Shown: positions 11,380 to 23,962 of the stretch, piece by piece
How the letters are laid out: every line of letters starts with the position of its first letter
How positions within the stretch are numbered: the stretch's first letter is position 1
Assembly: GCA_949358305.1 (NCBI GenBank)
Contig: CASHSZ010000092.1
Coordinates: 89,001-153,000 of the forward strand
Direction of reading: 5' to 3'
Source of the DNA: Strigamia acuminata
Taxonomy: Eukaryota; Arthropoda; Chilopoda; Geophilomorpha; Linotaeniidae
DNA: 64,000 nt
The notes under the pieces: generated by a model
The model's database searches: none
What the model saw: only the letters and a program-made list of their open reading frames with translations
Told to the model about the DNA's origin: nothing
Made by a program: the position numbers and the translations under genes

Positions 11380-13925
11380 TTTGATCTCATCACAGTTGAC
11401 TTAGCACAAACACCACAAGACCAATGTCTCTGAATGTTTAGAAATAGTGTTTAAACCTTAGTAGAAGCCTTCAATGTAAGTTTTAGCAACACCCAAGCAA
11501 TAAATTTTGAAAAAAAAATTTTGAGCTTATTTCACATCGCAGTTGACTTAGCACAAACACCACAAGACCAATGTCTCTGAATGTTCAGAAATAGTGTTTA
11601 AACCTTAGTAGAAGGCTCCAATGTAAGTTTTAGAAACATCCAACCGATGATTTGGGAGAATAGACTTTTGATCTCATCACAGTTGACTTAGCACAAACAC
11701 CACAAGACCAATGTCTCTGAATGTTCAGAAATAGTGTTTAAACCTTAGTAGAAGGCTCCAATGTAAGTTTTAGAAACATTCAACCGATGATTTGGGAGAA
11801 TAGACTTTTGATCTCATCACAGTTGACTTAGCACAAACACCACAAGACCAATGTCTCTGAATGTTCAGAAATAGTGTTTAAACCTTAGTAGAAGGCTCCA
11901 ATGTAAGTTTTAGAAAGATCCAACCAATGATTTGGGAGAATAGACTTTTGATCTCATCACAGTTGACTTAGCACAAACACCACAAGACCAATGTCTCTGA
12001 ATGTTCAGAAATAGTGTTTAAACCTTAGTAGAAGGCTCCAATGTAAGTTTTAGAAACATCCAACCGATGATTTGGGAGAATAGACTTTTGATCTCATCAC
12101 AGTTGACTTAGCACAAACACCACAAGACCAATGTCTCTAAATGTTCAGAAATAGTGTTTAAACCTTAGTAGAAGGCTCCAATGTAAGTTTTAGAAACATT
12201 CAACCGATGATTTGGGAGAATAGACTTTTGATCTCATCATAGTTGACTTAGCACAAACACCATAAGACCAATGTCTCTGAATGTTCAGAAATAGTGTTTA
12301 AACCTTAGTAGAAGGCTCCAATGTAAGTTTTAGAAACATCCAACCGATGATTTGGGAGAATAGACTTTTGATCTCATCACAGTTGACTTAGCACAAACAC
12401 CACAAGACCAATGTCTCTGAATGTTCAGAAATAGTGTTTAAACCTTAGTAGAAGCCTTCAATGTAAGTTTTAGCAACATCCAAGCAATGATTTGGGAGAA
12501 TAGACTTTTGATCTCATCACAGTTACTTAGCACAAACACCACAAGTCCAATGTCTCTGTATGTTCAGAAATAGTGTTTAAACCTTAGTAGAAGCCTTCAA
12601 TATAAGTTTTAGCAACACCCAAGCATTAAATTTTGAAGAAAAAAATTTTGAGCTCATTTCACATCGCAGTTGACTTAGCACAAACACCACAAGACCAATG
12701 TCTCTGAATGTTCAGAAATAGTGTTTAAACCTTAGTAGAAGCCTTCAATCTAAGTTTTAGCAACACCCAAGCAATAAATTTTGAAAAAAAAATTTTGAGC
12801 TCATTTCACATCGCAGTTGACTTAGCACAAACACCACAAGTCCAATGTCTCTGAATGTTCAGAAATAGTGTTTAAACCTTAGTAGAAGGCTCCAATGTAA
12901 GTTTTAGAAACATCCAACCGATGATTTGGGAGAATAGACTTTTGATCTCATCACAGTTGACTTAGCACAAACACCACAAGACCAATGTCTCTGAATGTTC
13001 AGAAATAGTGTTTAAACCTTAGTAGAAGGCTCCAATGTAAGTTTTAGAAACATTTAACCGATGATTTGGGAGAATAGACTTTTGATCTCATCACAGTTGA
13101 CTTAGCACAAACACCACAAGACCAATGTCTCTGAATGTTCAGAAATAGTGTTTAAACCTTAGTAGAAGGCTCCAATGTAAGTTTTAGAAACATCCAACCA
13201 ATGATTTGGGAGAATAGACTTTTGATCTCATCACAGTTGACTTAGCACAAACACCACAAGACCAATGTCTCTGAATGTTCAGAAATAGTGTTTAAACCTT
13301 AGTAGAAGGCTCCAATGTAAGTTTTAGAAACATCCAACCGATGATTTGGGAGAATAGACTTTTGATCTCATCACAGTTGACTTAGCACAAACACCACAAG
13401 ACCAATGTCTCTGAATGTTCAGAAATAGTGTTTAAACCTTAGTAGAAGGCTCCAATGTAAGTTTTAGAAACATCCAACCAATGATTTGGGAGAATAGACT
13501 TTTGATCTCATCACAGTTGACTTAGCACAAACACCACAAGACCAATGTCTCTGAATGTTCAGAAATAGTGTTTAAACCTTAGTAGAAGGCTCCAATGTAA
13601 GTTTTAGAAACATCCAACCGATGATTTGGGAGAATAGACTTTTGATCTCATCACAGTTGACTTAGCACAAACACCACAAGACCAATGTCTCTGAATGTTC
13701 AGAAATAGTGTTTAAACCTTAGTAGAAGGCTCCAATGTAAGTTTTATAACATTTAACCGATGATTTGGGAGAATAGACTTTTGATCTCATCACAGTTGAC
13801 TTAGCACAAACACCACAAGACCAATGTCTCTGAATGTTCAGAAATAGTGTTTAAACCTTAGTAGAAGGCTCCAATGTAAGTTTTAGAAACATCCAACCAA
13901 TGATTTGGGAGAATAGACTTTTGAT

Positions 13926-13927
13926 CT
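13926..13927. other. Array inversion junction
   Basis: Up to this point monomers read in the forward sense, ending ...GACTTTTGATC. From here they read as reverse complement, starting TTACATTGGAGCC. The break falls at different places in the two monomers. The two bases CT fit both sides, so a 2-bp microhomology is possible. No foreign sequence is present at the junction. It could be a genuine inversion, an inverted duplication, or an assembly join. Confidence 0.9.
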
Positions 13928-14026
13928 TACATTGGAGCCTTCTACTAAGGTTTAAACACTATTTCTGAACATTCAGAGACATTGGTCTTGTGGTGTTTGT
14001 GCTAAGTCAACTGTGATGAGATCAAA

Positions 14027-15799
14027 AGTCTATTCTCCTAAATCATCGGTTGGATGTTTCTAAAACTTACATTGGAGCCTTCTACTAAGGTTTAAACACT
14101 ATTTCTGAACATTCAGAGACATTGGTCTTGTGGTGTTTGTGCTAAGTCAACTGTGATGAGATCAAAAGTCTATTCTCCCAAATCATCGGTTGGATGTTTC
14201 TAAAACTTACATTGGAGCCTTCTACTAAGGTTTAAACACTATTTCTGAACATTCAGAGACATTGGACTTGTGGTGTTTGTGCTAAGTCAACTGCGATGTG
14301 AAATAAGCTCAAAATTTTTTTTTCAAAATTTATTGCTTGGGTGTTGCTAAAACTTAGATTGAAGGCTTCTACTAAGGTTTAAACACTATTTCTGAACATA
14401 CAGAGACATTGGACTTGTGGTGTTTGTGCTAAGTAACTGTGATGAGATCAAAAGTCTATTCTCCCAAATCATTGCTTGGATGTTGCTAAAACTTACATTG
14501 AAGGCTTCTACTAAGGTTTAAACACTATTTCTAAACATTCAGAGACATTGGTCTTGTGGTGTTTGTGCTAAGTCAACTGTGATGAGATCAAAAGTCTATT
14601 CTCCTAAATCATCGGTTGGATGTTTCTAAAACTTACATTGGAGCCTTCTACTAAGGTTTAAACACTATTTCTGAACATTCAGAGACATTGGTCTTGTGGT
14701 GTTTGTGCTAAGTCAACTGCGATGTGAAATGAGCTCAAAATTTTTTTTTCAAAATTTATTGCTTGGGTGTTGCTAAAACTTATATTGAAGGCTTCTACTA
14801 AGGTTTAAACACTATTTCTGAACATTCAGAGACATTGGTCTTGTGGTGTTTGTGCTAAGTCAACTGCGATGTGAAATGAGCTCAAAATTTTTTTTTCAAA
14901 ATTTAATGCTTGGGTGTTGCTAAAACTTATATTGAAGGCTTCTACTAAGGTTTAAACACTATTTCTGAACATTCAGAGACATTGGACTTGTGGTGTTTGT
15001 GCTAAGTCAACTGTGATGAGATCCAAAGTCTATTCTCCCAAATCATTAATTGGATGTTTCTAAAACTTACATTGGAGCCTTCTACTAAGGTTTAAACACT
15101 ATTTCTGAACATTCAGAGACATTGGTCTTGTGGTGTTTGTGCTAAGTCAACTGTGATGAGATCAAAAGTCTTTTCTCTCAAATCATCGGTTGGATGTTTC
15201 TAAAACTTACATTGGAGCCTTCTACTAAGGTTTAAACACTATTTCTGAACATTCAGAGACATTGGTCTTGTGGTGTTTGTGCTAAGTCAACTGTGATGAG
15301 ATCAAAAGTCTATTCTCCCAAATCATTGGTTGGATGTTTCTAAAACTTACATTGGAGCCTTCTACTAAGGTTTAAACACTATTTCTGAACATTCAGAGAC
15401 ATTGGTCTTGTGGTGTTTGTGCTAAGTCAACTGTGATGAGATCAAAAGTCTATTCTCCCAAATCATCGGTTAAATGTTTCTAAAACTTACATTGGAGCCT
15501 TCTACTAAGGTTTAAACACTATTTCTGAACATTCAGAGACATTGGTCTTGTGGTGTTTGTGCTAAGTCAACTGTGATGAGATCAAAAGTCTATTCTCCCA
15601 AATCATCGGTTGGATGTTTCTAAAACTTACATTGGAGCCTTCTACTAAGGTTTAAACACTATTTCTGAACATTCAGAGACATTGGACTTGTGGTGTTTGT
15701 GCTAAGTCAACTGCGATGTGAAATGAGCTCAAAATTTTTTTTTCAAAATTTATTGCTTGGGTGTTGCTAAGACTTAGATTGAAGGCTTCTACTAAGGTT
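14027..15799 (-). repeat. Right arm of inverted satellite duplication
   Basis: This is the mirror copy of 9607-11379, with paired positions summing to 25406. The first monomer after the junction (13927 to about 14026) does not match the mirror position, so the arms are separated by about 2.6 kb of non-mirrored satellite. Homology in register ends near 15799. Confidence 0.85.
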
Positions 15800-18700
15800 T
15801 AAACACTATTTCTGAACATTCAGAGACATTGGTCTTGTGGTGTTTGTGCTAAGTCAACTGCGATGTGAAATGAGCTCAAAATTTTTTTTTCAAAATTTAT
15901 TGCTTGGGTGTTGCTAAAACTTACATTGAAGGCTTCTACTAAGGTTTAAACACTATTTCTAAACATTCAGAGACATTGGTCTTGTGGTGTTTGTGCTAAG
16001 TCAACTGTGATGAGATCAAAAGTCTATTCTCCCAAATCATCGGTTGGATGTTTCTAAAACTTACATTGGAGCCTTCTACTAAGGTTTAAACACTATTTCT
16101 GAACATTCAGAGACATTGGTCTTGTGATGTTTGTGCTAAGTCAACTGTGATGAGATCAAAAGTCTATTCTCCCAAATCATCGGTTAAATGTTTCTAAAAC
16201 TTACATTGGAGCCTTCTACTAAGGTTTAAACACTATTTCTGAACATTCAGAGACATTGGTCTTGTGGTGTTTGTGCTAAGTCAACTGTGATGAGATCAAA
16301 AGTCTATTCTCCCAAATCATCGGTTGGATGTTTCTAAAACTTACATTGGAGCCTTCTACTAAGGTTTAAACACTATTTCTGAACATTCAGAGACATTGGA
16401 CTTGTGGTGTTTGTGCTAAGTCAACTGCGATGTGAAATAAGCTCAAAATTTTTTTTTCAAAATTTATTGCTTGGGTGTTGCTAAAACTTACATTGAAGGC
16501 TTCTACTAAGGTTTAAACACTATTTCTAAACATTCAGAACCATTGGTCTTGTGGTGTTTGTGCTAAGTCAACTGTGATGAGATCAAAAGTCTATTCTCTT
16601 AAATCATCGGTTGGATGTTTCTAAAACTTACATTGGAGCCTTCTACTAAGGTTTAAACACTATTTCTGAACATTCAGAGACATTGGTCTTGTGGTGTTTG
16701 TGCTAAGTCAACTGCGATGTGAAATGAGCTCAAAATTTTTTTTTCAAAATTTATTGCTTGGGTGTTGCTAAAACTTATATTGAAGGCTTCTACTAAGGTT
16801 TAAACACTATTTCTGAACATTCAGAGACATTGGTCTTGTGGTGTTTGTGCTAAGTCAACTGCGATGTGAAATGAGCTCAAAATTTTTTTTTCAAAATTTA
16901 ATGCTTGGGTGTTGCTAAAACTTATATTGAAGGCTTCTACTAAGGTTTAAACACTATTTCTGAACATTCAGAGACATTGGACTTGTGGTGTTTGTGCTAA
17001 GTCAACTGTGATGAGATCCAAAGTCTATTCTCCCAAATCATTGGTTGGATGTTTCTAAAACTTACATTGGAGCCTTCTACTAAGGTTTAAACACTATTTC
17101 TGAACATTCAGAGACATTGGTCTTGTGGTGTTTGTGCTAAGTCAACTGTGATGAGATCAAAAGTCTTTTCTCCCAAATCATCGGTTGGATGTTTCTAAAA
17201 CTTACATTGGAGCCTTCTACTAAGGTTTAAACACTATTTCTGAACATTCAGAGACATTGGTCTTGTGGTGTTTGTGCTAAGTCAACTGTGATGAGATCAA
17301 AAGTCTATTCTCCCAAATCATTGGTTGGATGTTTCTAAAACTTACATTGGAGCCTTCTACTAAGGTTTAAACACTATTTCTGAACATTCAGAGACATTGG
17401 TCTTGTGGTGTTTGTGCTAAGTCAACTGTGATGAGATCAAAAGTCTATTCTCCCAAATCATCGGTTAAATGTTTCTAAAACTTACATTGGAGCCTTCTAC
17501 TAAGGTTTAAACACTATTTCTGAACATTCAGAGACATTGGTCTTGTGGTGTTTGTGCTAAGTCAACTGTGATGAGATCAAAAGTCTATTCTCCCAAATCA
17601 TCGGTTGGATGTTTCTAAAACTTACATTGGAGCCTTCTACTAAGGTTTAAACACTATTTCTGAACATTCAGAGACATTGGACTTGTGGTGTTTGTGCTAA
17701 GTCAACTGCGATGTGAAATGAGCTCAAAATTTTTTTTTCAAAATTTATTGCTTGGGTGTTGCTAAAACTTAGATTGAAGGCTTCTACTAAGGTTTAAACA
17801 CTATTTCTGAACATACAGAGACATTGGACTTGTGGTGTTTGTGCTAAGTAACTGTGATGAGATCAAAAGTCTATTCTCCCAAATCATTGCTTGGATGTTG
17901 CTAAAACTTACATTGAAGGCTTCTACTAAGGTTTAAACACTATTTCTGAACATTCAGAGACATTGGTCTTGTGGTGTTTATGCTAAGTCAACTGTGATGA
18001 GATCAAAAGTCTATTCTCCCAAATCATCGGTTGGATGTTTCTAAAACTTACATTGGAGCCTTCTACTAAGGTTTAAACACTATTTCTGAACATTCAGAGA
18101 CATTGGTCTTGTGATGTTTGTGCTAAGTCAACTGTGATGAGATCAAAAGTCTATTCTCCCAAATCATCGGTTAAATGTTTCTAAAACTTACATTGGAGCC
18201 TTCTACTAAGGTTTAAACACTATTTCTGAACATTCAGAGACATTGGTCTTGTGGTGTTTGTGCTAAGTCAACTGTGATGAGATCAAAAGTCTATTCTCCC
18301 AAATCATCGGTTGGATGTTTCTAAAACTTACATTGGAGCCTTCTACTAAGGTTTAAACACTATTTCTGAACATTCAGAGACATTGGACTTGTGGTGTTTG
18401 TGCTAAGTCAACTGCGATGTGAAATAAGCTCAAAATTTTTTTTTCAAAATTTATTGCTTGGGTGTTGCTAAAACTTAGATTGAAGGCTTCTACTAAGGTT
18501 TAAACACTATTTCTGAACATTCAGAGACATTGGTCTTGTGGTGTTTGTGCTAAGTCAACTGTGATGAGATCAAAAGTCTATTCTCCCAAATCATCGGTTG
18601 GATGTTTCTAAAACTTACATTGGAGCCTTCTACTAAGGTTTAAACACTATTTCTGAACATTCAGAGACATTGGTCTTATGGTGTTTGTGCTAAGTCAACT

Positions 18701-19040
18701 GTGATGAGATCAAAAGTCTATTCTCCCAAATCATCGGTTGAATGTTTCTAAAACTTACATTGGAGCCTTCTACTAAGGTTTAAACACTATTTCTGAACAT
18801 TCAGAGACATTGGTCTTGTGGTGTTTGTGCTAAGTCAACTGTGATGAGATCAAAAGTCTATTCTCCCAAATCATCGGTTGGATGTTTCTAAAACTTACAT
18901 TGGAGCCTTCTACTAAGGTTTAAACACTATTTCTGAACATTCAGAGACATTGGACTTGTGGTGTTTGTGCTAAGTCAACTGCGATGTGAAATGAGCTCAA
19001 AATTTTTTTTTCAAAATTTATTGCTTGGGTGTTGCTAAAA

Positions 19041-19044
19041 CTTA
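19041..19044. repeat. Target-site duplication, left (CTTA), solo LTR copy 1
   Basis: CTTA directly precedes the TG that starts the LTR and is repeated at 20551-20554. Joining the flanks restores the ordinary satellite sequence AAAACTTATATTGAAGG. Confidence 0.93.
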
Positions 19045-19066
19045 TGTTGCGAGCAAGGACGCAACA
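19045..19066 (+). other. Terminal hairpin of LTR (solo copy 1)
   Basis: TGTTGCG, an 8-base loop, then CGCAACA form a perfect 7-bp stem at the LTR end. The same stem with a one-base loop difference is found at the full-length element's LTR ends. Confidence 0.7.
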
Positions 19067-19752
19067 AAAAGATTAGAAGACTCGCGTTTCACCTCTGAAA
19101 ATGGTAGAAGATCTTTTTAATTTTAGTCCATAGTTTTGACCATGAGTTTGGGACATATCTGAGATGTCCAGTTGCCGGTTTTGACCGACGGTCGCATGCA
19201 GAGCAGACCTCGGCGGTTGTCGTGTTGTCGATCGCACCTGGAATTGGTCAGGGGATATGTCTTTGATCGTTTTGTGGTTGTTTTAGTATTTGTTATTAGT
19301 TGTTTACCTCTGTTATTTGCTTTTGAGACGTTTTTGTGTTCGGTTCGGGTTCCAGTACACTTGTGAATGAGCTGAGTGTATATTCTCAGCATAATCGCCA
19401 TAGCATAGGTCAACTGGATTCAGGAAACTGTGTATTTATTAGTTTTAAAGAGGTTTTACATATTGTTTTGACGGTTGCTAACCTTTGCTGGATGTTTTAG
19501 TGTTTTGATGCTCATTGGAGACGTGGGACAGCAAGAAACAAACGGTTTTGGGTGTCCTTGGCATTTGAGTGCACATGAGCGCATTGGGATCGTGTTCGGG
19601 AGAGAGAGAGACCAGGAAACGCCTCGTTTGGCTTCCCTGCAACGTCCCCACACTGAGTTTGGAAGTCCCAGCGCTGTTGTCATGCCTTGGTCGACCCTGG
19701 AAGTCTGTTTGACTCGTTTCTGCTCTCATTCACGGCAGTTAGCAACTGCCTG

Positions 19753-19763
19753 GCCGCCATTTT
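19753..19763 (+). promoter_or_regulatory. YY1-like site in solo LTR copy 1
   Basis: GCCGCCATTTT matches the known YY1 core GCCGCCATNTT. The related LTR of the full element keeps GCCGCCATCTTG at the corresponding place, although surrounding bases differ. YY1 sites often lie just downstream of transcription starts, so this may mark the LTR promoter. The binding is inferred from the motif only. Confidence 0.5.
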
Positions 19764-20216
19764 GGAAAGGAGCGGTTCTCTTTGTGTTTGAGCACTGCTG
19801 GGAGATTTTCCTAGAACATAGCAAGCTGGGTAGCAATATTTATTTTAATACTTTGTGATTTTATAGAAGTGTTTTAACTGTACATTTGTTAATTTCACTT
19901 AACTTTACAAACAAGTGCAGAGATGAGTATTGAGGTAGGCTGCCTTGCCATTGGTTGTTAATCTTCTTTTTGCTTTGTTAATTGTTAAGTATATTTTAGA
20001 TTGAGTTTTGCCTTGGTTTCATTGCTTTATTTTGTCTAAATTCTATTTATGTTTTAAGAACAAATGTACATAGGTTTTAAGCTATTTTAGTTCAGATTGA
20101 ATTACGCCATTGTTGCATCATTGCATTGTAGCTTGTTGTTGCTATGATTTAGTTGCTAGGCGCACTGTTGTTAGAGTAGGTTGCTAAAGAAGCAATAGTT
20201 GTTATCTGTTGTTAAG

Positions 20217-20222
20217 AATAAA
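20217..20222 (+). terminator. Poly(A) signal AATAAA in solo LTR copy 1
   Basis: A canonical AATAAA is followed by a T/G-rich stretch (GATGTGTTTTTACTCTGC). It sits in the second half of the LTR, where the end of the R region is expected. The full element has ATTAAA in the matching position. Confidence 0.65.
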
Positions 20223-20307
20223 GCCAGTTGATGTGTTTTTACTCTGCTTTGGGTGAATCATTTCTGATCTGGTTTTCTGCTACAAGAAACATGATAATGA
20301 GTGAGTA

Positions 20308-20326
20308 GAGAGTTTTGCATGCTCTC
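20308..20326 (+). other. Conserved U5 stem-loop (solo LTR copy 1)
   Basis: GAGAG, a 9-base loop and CTCTC follow GAGTGAGTA. The stem and the flanking CTCCTC are kept in the full element's LTR while the loop differs. An RNA role near reverse transcription initiation is possible but only inferred. Confidence 0.4.
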
Positions 20327-20550
20327 CTCCTCACTGAAGGCACAAGGTTTTTTCCCCAGTATCCAGAGAGCTGCTTTAATCACTTCAACTAAATGCAGTT
20401 GGGCCTAATTTCTCCAGATGCATTTAGGCCTACAACTTGGGCTGAGAATTCAACTTGTTTCATCATCCACTATACAGTCTCGGGCGGTTTCCAGAGTTTG
20501 GTGACCAATTCGCCAGTCTTTTCCTGTGAGATCCAAGGTTGTTTGCTACA

Positions 20551-23500
20551 CTTATATTGAAGGCTTCTACTAAGGTTTAAACACTATTTCTGAACATTCA
20601 GAGACATTGGTCTTGTGGTGTTTGTGCTAAGTCAACTGCGATGTGAAATGAGCTCAAAATTTTTTTTTCAAAATTTAATGCTTGGGTGTTGCTAAAACTT
20701 ATATTGAAGGCTTCTACTAAGGTTTAAACACTATTTCTGAACATTCAGAGACATTGGACTTGTGGTGTTTGTGCTAAGTCAACTGTGATGAGATCCAAAG
20801 TCTATTCTCCCAAATCATTGGTTGGATGTTTCTAAAACTTACATTGGAGCCTTCTACTAAGGTTTAAACACTATTTCTGAACATTCAGAGACATTGGTCT
20901 TGTGGTGTTTGTGCTAAGTCAACTGTGATGAGATCAAAAGTCTTTTCTCCCAAATCATCGGTTGGATGTTTCTAAAACTTATATTGGAGCCTTCTACTAA
21001 GGTTTAAACACTATTTCTGAACATTCAGAGACATTGGTCTTGTGGTGTTTGTGCTAAGTCAACTGTGATGAGATCAAAAGTCTATTCTCCCAAATCATTG
21101 GTTGGATGTTTCTAAAACTTACATTGGAGCCTTCTACTAAGGTTTAAACACTATTTCTGAACATTCAGAGACATTGGTCTTGTGGTGTTTGTGCTAAGTC
21201 AACTGTGATGAGATCAAAAGTCTATTCTCCCAAATCATCGGTTGGATGTTTCTAAAACTTACATTGGAGCCTTCTACTAAGGTTTAAACACTATTTCTGA
21301 ACATTCAGAGACATTGGTCTTGTGGTGTTTGTGCTAAGTCAACTGCGATGTGAAATAAGCTCAAAATTTTTTTTTCAAAATTTATTGCTTGGGTGTTGCT
21401 AAAACTTACATTGAAGGCTTCTACTAAGGTTTAAACACTATTTCTAAACATTCAGAACCATTGGTCTTGTGGTGTTTGTGCTAAGTCAACTGTGATGAGA
21501 TCAAAAGTCTATTCTCCTAAATCATCGGTTGGATGTTTCTAAAACTTACATTGGAGCCTTCTACTAAGGTTTAAACACTATTTCTGAACATTCAGAGACA
21601 TTGGTCTTGTGGTGTTTGTGCTAAGTCAACTGCGATGTGAAATGAGCTCAAAATTTTTTTTTCAAAATTTATTGCTTGGGTGTTGCTAAAACTTATATTG
21701 AAGGCTTCTACTAAGGTTTAAACACTATTTCTGAACATTCAGAGACATTGGTCTTGTGGTGTTTGTGCTAAGTCAACTGCGATGTGAAATGAGCTCAAAA
21801 TTTTTTTTTCAAAATTTAATGCTTGGGTGTTGCTAAAACTTATATTGAAGGCTTCTACTAAGGTTTAAACACTATTTCTGAACATTCAGAGACATTGGAC
21901 TTGTGGTGTTTGTGCTAAGTCAACTGTGATGAGATCCAAAGTCTATTCTCCCAAATCATTGGTTGGATGTTTCTAAAACTTACATTGGAGCCTTCTACTA
22001 AGGTTTAAACACTATTTCTGAACATTCAGAGACATTGGTCTTGTGGTGTTTGTGCTAAGTCAACTGTGATGAGATCAAAAGTCTTTTCTCCCAAATCATC
22101 GGTTGGATGTTTCTAAAACTTACATTGGAGCCTTCTACTAAGGTTTAAACACTATTTCTGAACATTCAGAGACATTGGTCTTGTGGTGTTTGTGCTAAGT
22201 CAACTGTGATGAGATCAAAAGTCTATTCTCCCAAATCATTGGTTGGATGTTTCTAAAACTTACATTGGAGCCTTCTACTAAGGTTTAAACACTATTTCTG
22301 AACATTCAGAGACATTGGTCTTGTGGTGTTTGTGCTAAGTCAACTGTGATGAGATCAAAAGTCTATTCTCCCAAATCATCGGTTAAATGTTTCTAAAACT
22401 TACATTGGAGCCTTCTACTAAGGTTTAAACACTATTTCTGAACATTCAGAGACATTGGTCTTGTGGTGTTTGTGCTAAGTCAACTGTGATGAGATCAAAA
22501 GTCTATTCTCCCAAATCATCGGTTGGATGTTTCTAAAACTTACATTGGAGCCTTCTACTAAGGTTTAAACACTATTTCTGAACATTCAGAGACATTGGAC
22601 TTGTGGTGTTTGTGCTAAGTCAACTGCGATGTGAAATGAGCTCAAAATTTTTTTTTCAAAATTTATTGCTTGGGTGTTGCTAAAACTTAGATTGAAGGCT
22701 TCTACTAAGGTTTAAACACTATTTCTGAACATACAGAGACATTGGACTTGTGGTGTTTGTGCTAAGTAACTGTGATGAGATCAAAAGTCTATTCTCCCAA
22801 ATCATTGCTTGGATGTTGCTAAAACTTACATTGAAGGCTTCTACTAAGGTTTAAACACTATTTCTGAACATTCAGAGACATTGGTCTTGTGGTGTTTATG
22901 CTAAGTCAACTGTGATGAGATCAAAAGTCTATTCTCCCAAATCATCGGTTGGATGTTTCTAAAACTTACATTGGAGCCTTCTACTAAGGTTTAAACACTA
23001 TTTCTGAACATTCAGAGACATTGGTCTTGTGATGTTTGTGCTAAGTCAACTGTGATGAGATCAAAAGTCTATTCTCCCAAATCATCGGTTAAATGTTTCT
23101 AAAACTTACATTGGAGCCTTCTACTAAGGTTTAAACACTATTTCTGAACATTCAGAGACATTGGTCTTGTGGTGTTTGTGCTAAGTCAACTGTGATGAGA
23201 TCAAAAGTCTATTCTCCCAAATCATCGGTTGGATGTTTCTAAAACTTACATTGGAGCCTTCTACTAAGGTTTAAACACTATTTCTGAACATTCAGAGACA
23301 TTGGACTTGTGGTGTTTGTGCTAAGTCAACTGCGATGTGAAATAAGCTCAAAATTTTTTTTTCAAAATTTATTGCTTGGGTGTTGCTAAAACTTAGATTG
23401 AAGGCTTCTACTAAGGTTTAAACACTATTTCTGAACATTCAGAGACATTGGTCTTGTGGTGTTTGTGCTAAGTCAACTGTGATGAGATCAAAAGTCTATT

Positions 23501-23962
23501 CTCCCAAATCATCGGTTGGATGTTTCTAAAACTTACATTGGAGCCTTCTACTAAGGTTTAAACACTATTTCTGAACATTCAGAGACATTGGTCTTATGGT
23601 GTTTGTGCTAAGTCAACTGTGATGAGATCAAAAGTCTATTCTCCCAAATCATCGGTTGAATGTTTCTAAAACTTACATTGGAGCCTTCTACTAAGGTTTA
23701 AACACTATTTCTGAACATTCAGAGACATTGGTCTTGTGGTGTTTGTGCTAAGTCAACTGTGATGAGATCAAAAGTCTATTCTCCCAAATCATCGGTTGGA
23801 TGTTTCTAAAACTTACATTGGAGCCTTCTACTAAGGTTTAAACACTATTTCTGAACATTCAGAGACATTGGACTTGTGGTGTTTGTGCTAAGTCAACTGC
23901 GATGTGAAATGAGCTCAAAATTTTTTTTTCAAAATTTATTGCTTGGGTGTTGCTAAAACTTA
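20551..23962 (-). repeat. Satellite array, reverse orientation, segment 2
   Basis: Between the two solo LTRs lies only satellite, beginning and ending with the CTTA target sequence. It contains seven B-type A/T-tract monomers (near 20665, 21366, 21657, 21806, 22648, 23352 and 23927), the rest being type A. One carries the one-base deletion (near 22765). Nothing else was seen. Confidence 0.96.

Larger units (their letters stand above)
1..13926 (+). repeat. Satellite array, forward orientation (140/147-bp monomers)
   Basis: This is a continuous head-to-tail satellite of roughly 98 monomers (estimated from length). Two monomer classes alternate irregularly: A is 140 bp and B is 147 bp. They share a core of about 80 bp that runs from AGTTGACTTAGC through TCTGAATGTTCAGA and GTTTAAAC to CTTAGTAGAAG, and they differ in the remaining 55-65 bp. 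A third, hybrid class has a B-like left part and an A-like right part and is followed by a one-base deletion (CAGTTACTTAGC). No open reading frame of note and no other gene-like sequence is present. Monomer differences are mostly single bases that recur at fixed spacings, which shows amplification of multi-monomer blocks. Read here as satellite DNA; the family is not one I recognise. Confidence 0.97.
13927..19044 (-). repeat. Satellite array, reverse orientation, segment 1
   Basis: The satellite is the same as at 1-13926 but reads on the minus strand. All monomer classes are present: A, B and the one-base-deletion class (AAGTAACTG near 14432 and 17847). The segment ends where the first solo LTR interrupts a B monomer at GCTAAAACTTA. 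No genes were seen. Confidence 0.96.
19045..20550 (+). mobile_element. Solo LTR of a BEL/Pao-type element, copy 1
   Basis: This 1506-bp element begins TGTTGCGAGCAAGG and ends TTTGCTACA. It has no internal region, gag-pol or second LTR and is flanked by a 4-bp CTTA duplication. Its start, a 7-bp terminal stem, GACATATCTGAGATGTCC, TCGCACCTGGAATTGGTC, TTGCTAGGCGC and GAGTGAGTAGAGAG are shared with the LTRs of the full element at 46871-55504. The two are therefore related, though clearly different subfamilies. The likely origin is recombination between the two LTRs of one element. Small open frames inside it look like chance. It is unlike the surrounding satellite in base composition. Confidence 0.92.
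16400..23020 (-). repeat. 4918-bp composite satellite/LTR repeat, copy 1 span
   Basis: Nearly every diagnostic variant from about 16400 to 23020 recurs exactly 4918 bp downstream (about 21320-27940), including the whole solo LTR. Each unit is 1506 bp LTR, 4 bp target duplication and 3408 bp satellite. That satellite length equals 24 monomers (17 A, 7 B, one with the one-base deletion). Rare differences between copies include TCTCTTAAATC at 16597 against TCTCCTAAATC at 21515. Because the matching span exceeds the offset, a little over two copies are present. Confidence 0.88.

Noticed and set aside
9600-18000. One large perfect palindrome centred on 13926
   Set aside because: Monomer classes do not mirror about 13926. 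The mirror axis lies at 12703 and only about 1.77 kb matches.
19123-19858. Several open frames of 64-127 codons in the solo LTR, repeated in copy 2
   Set aside because: They overlap on both strands, resemble no known protein and lie in LTR sequence. They look like chance frames duplicated with the LTR.
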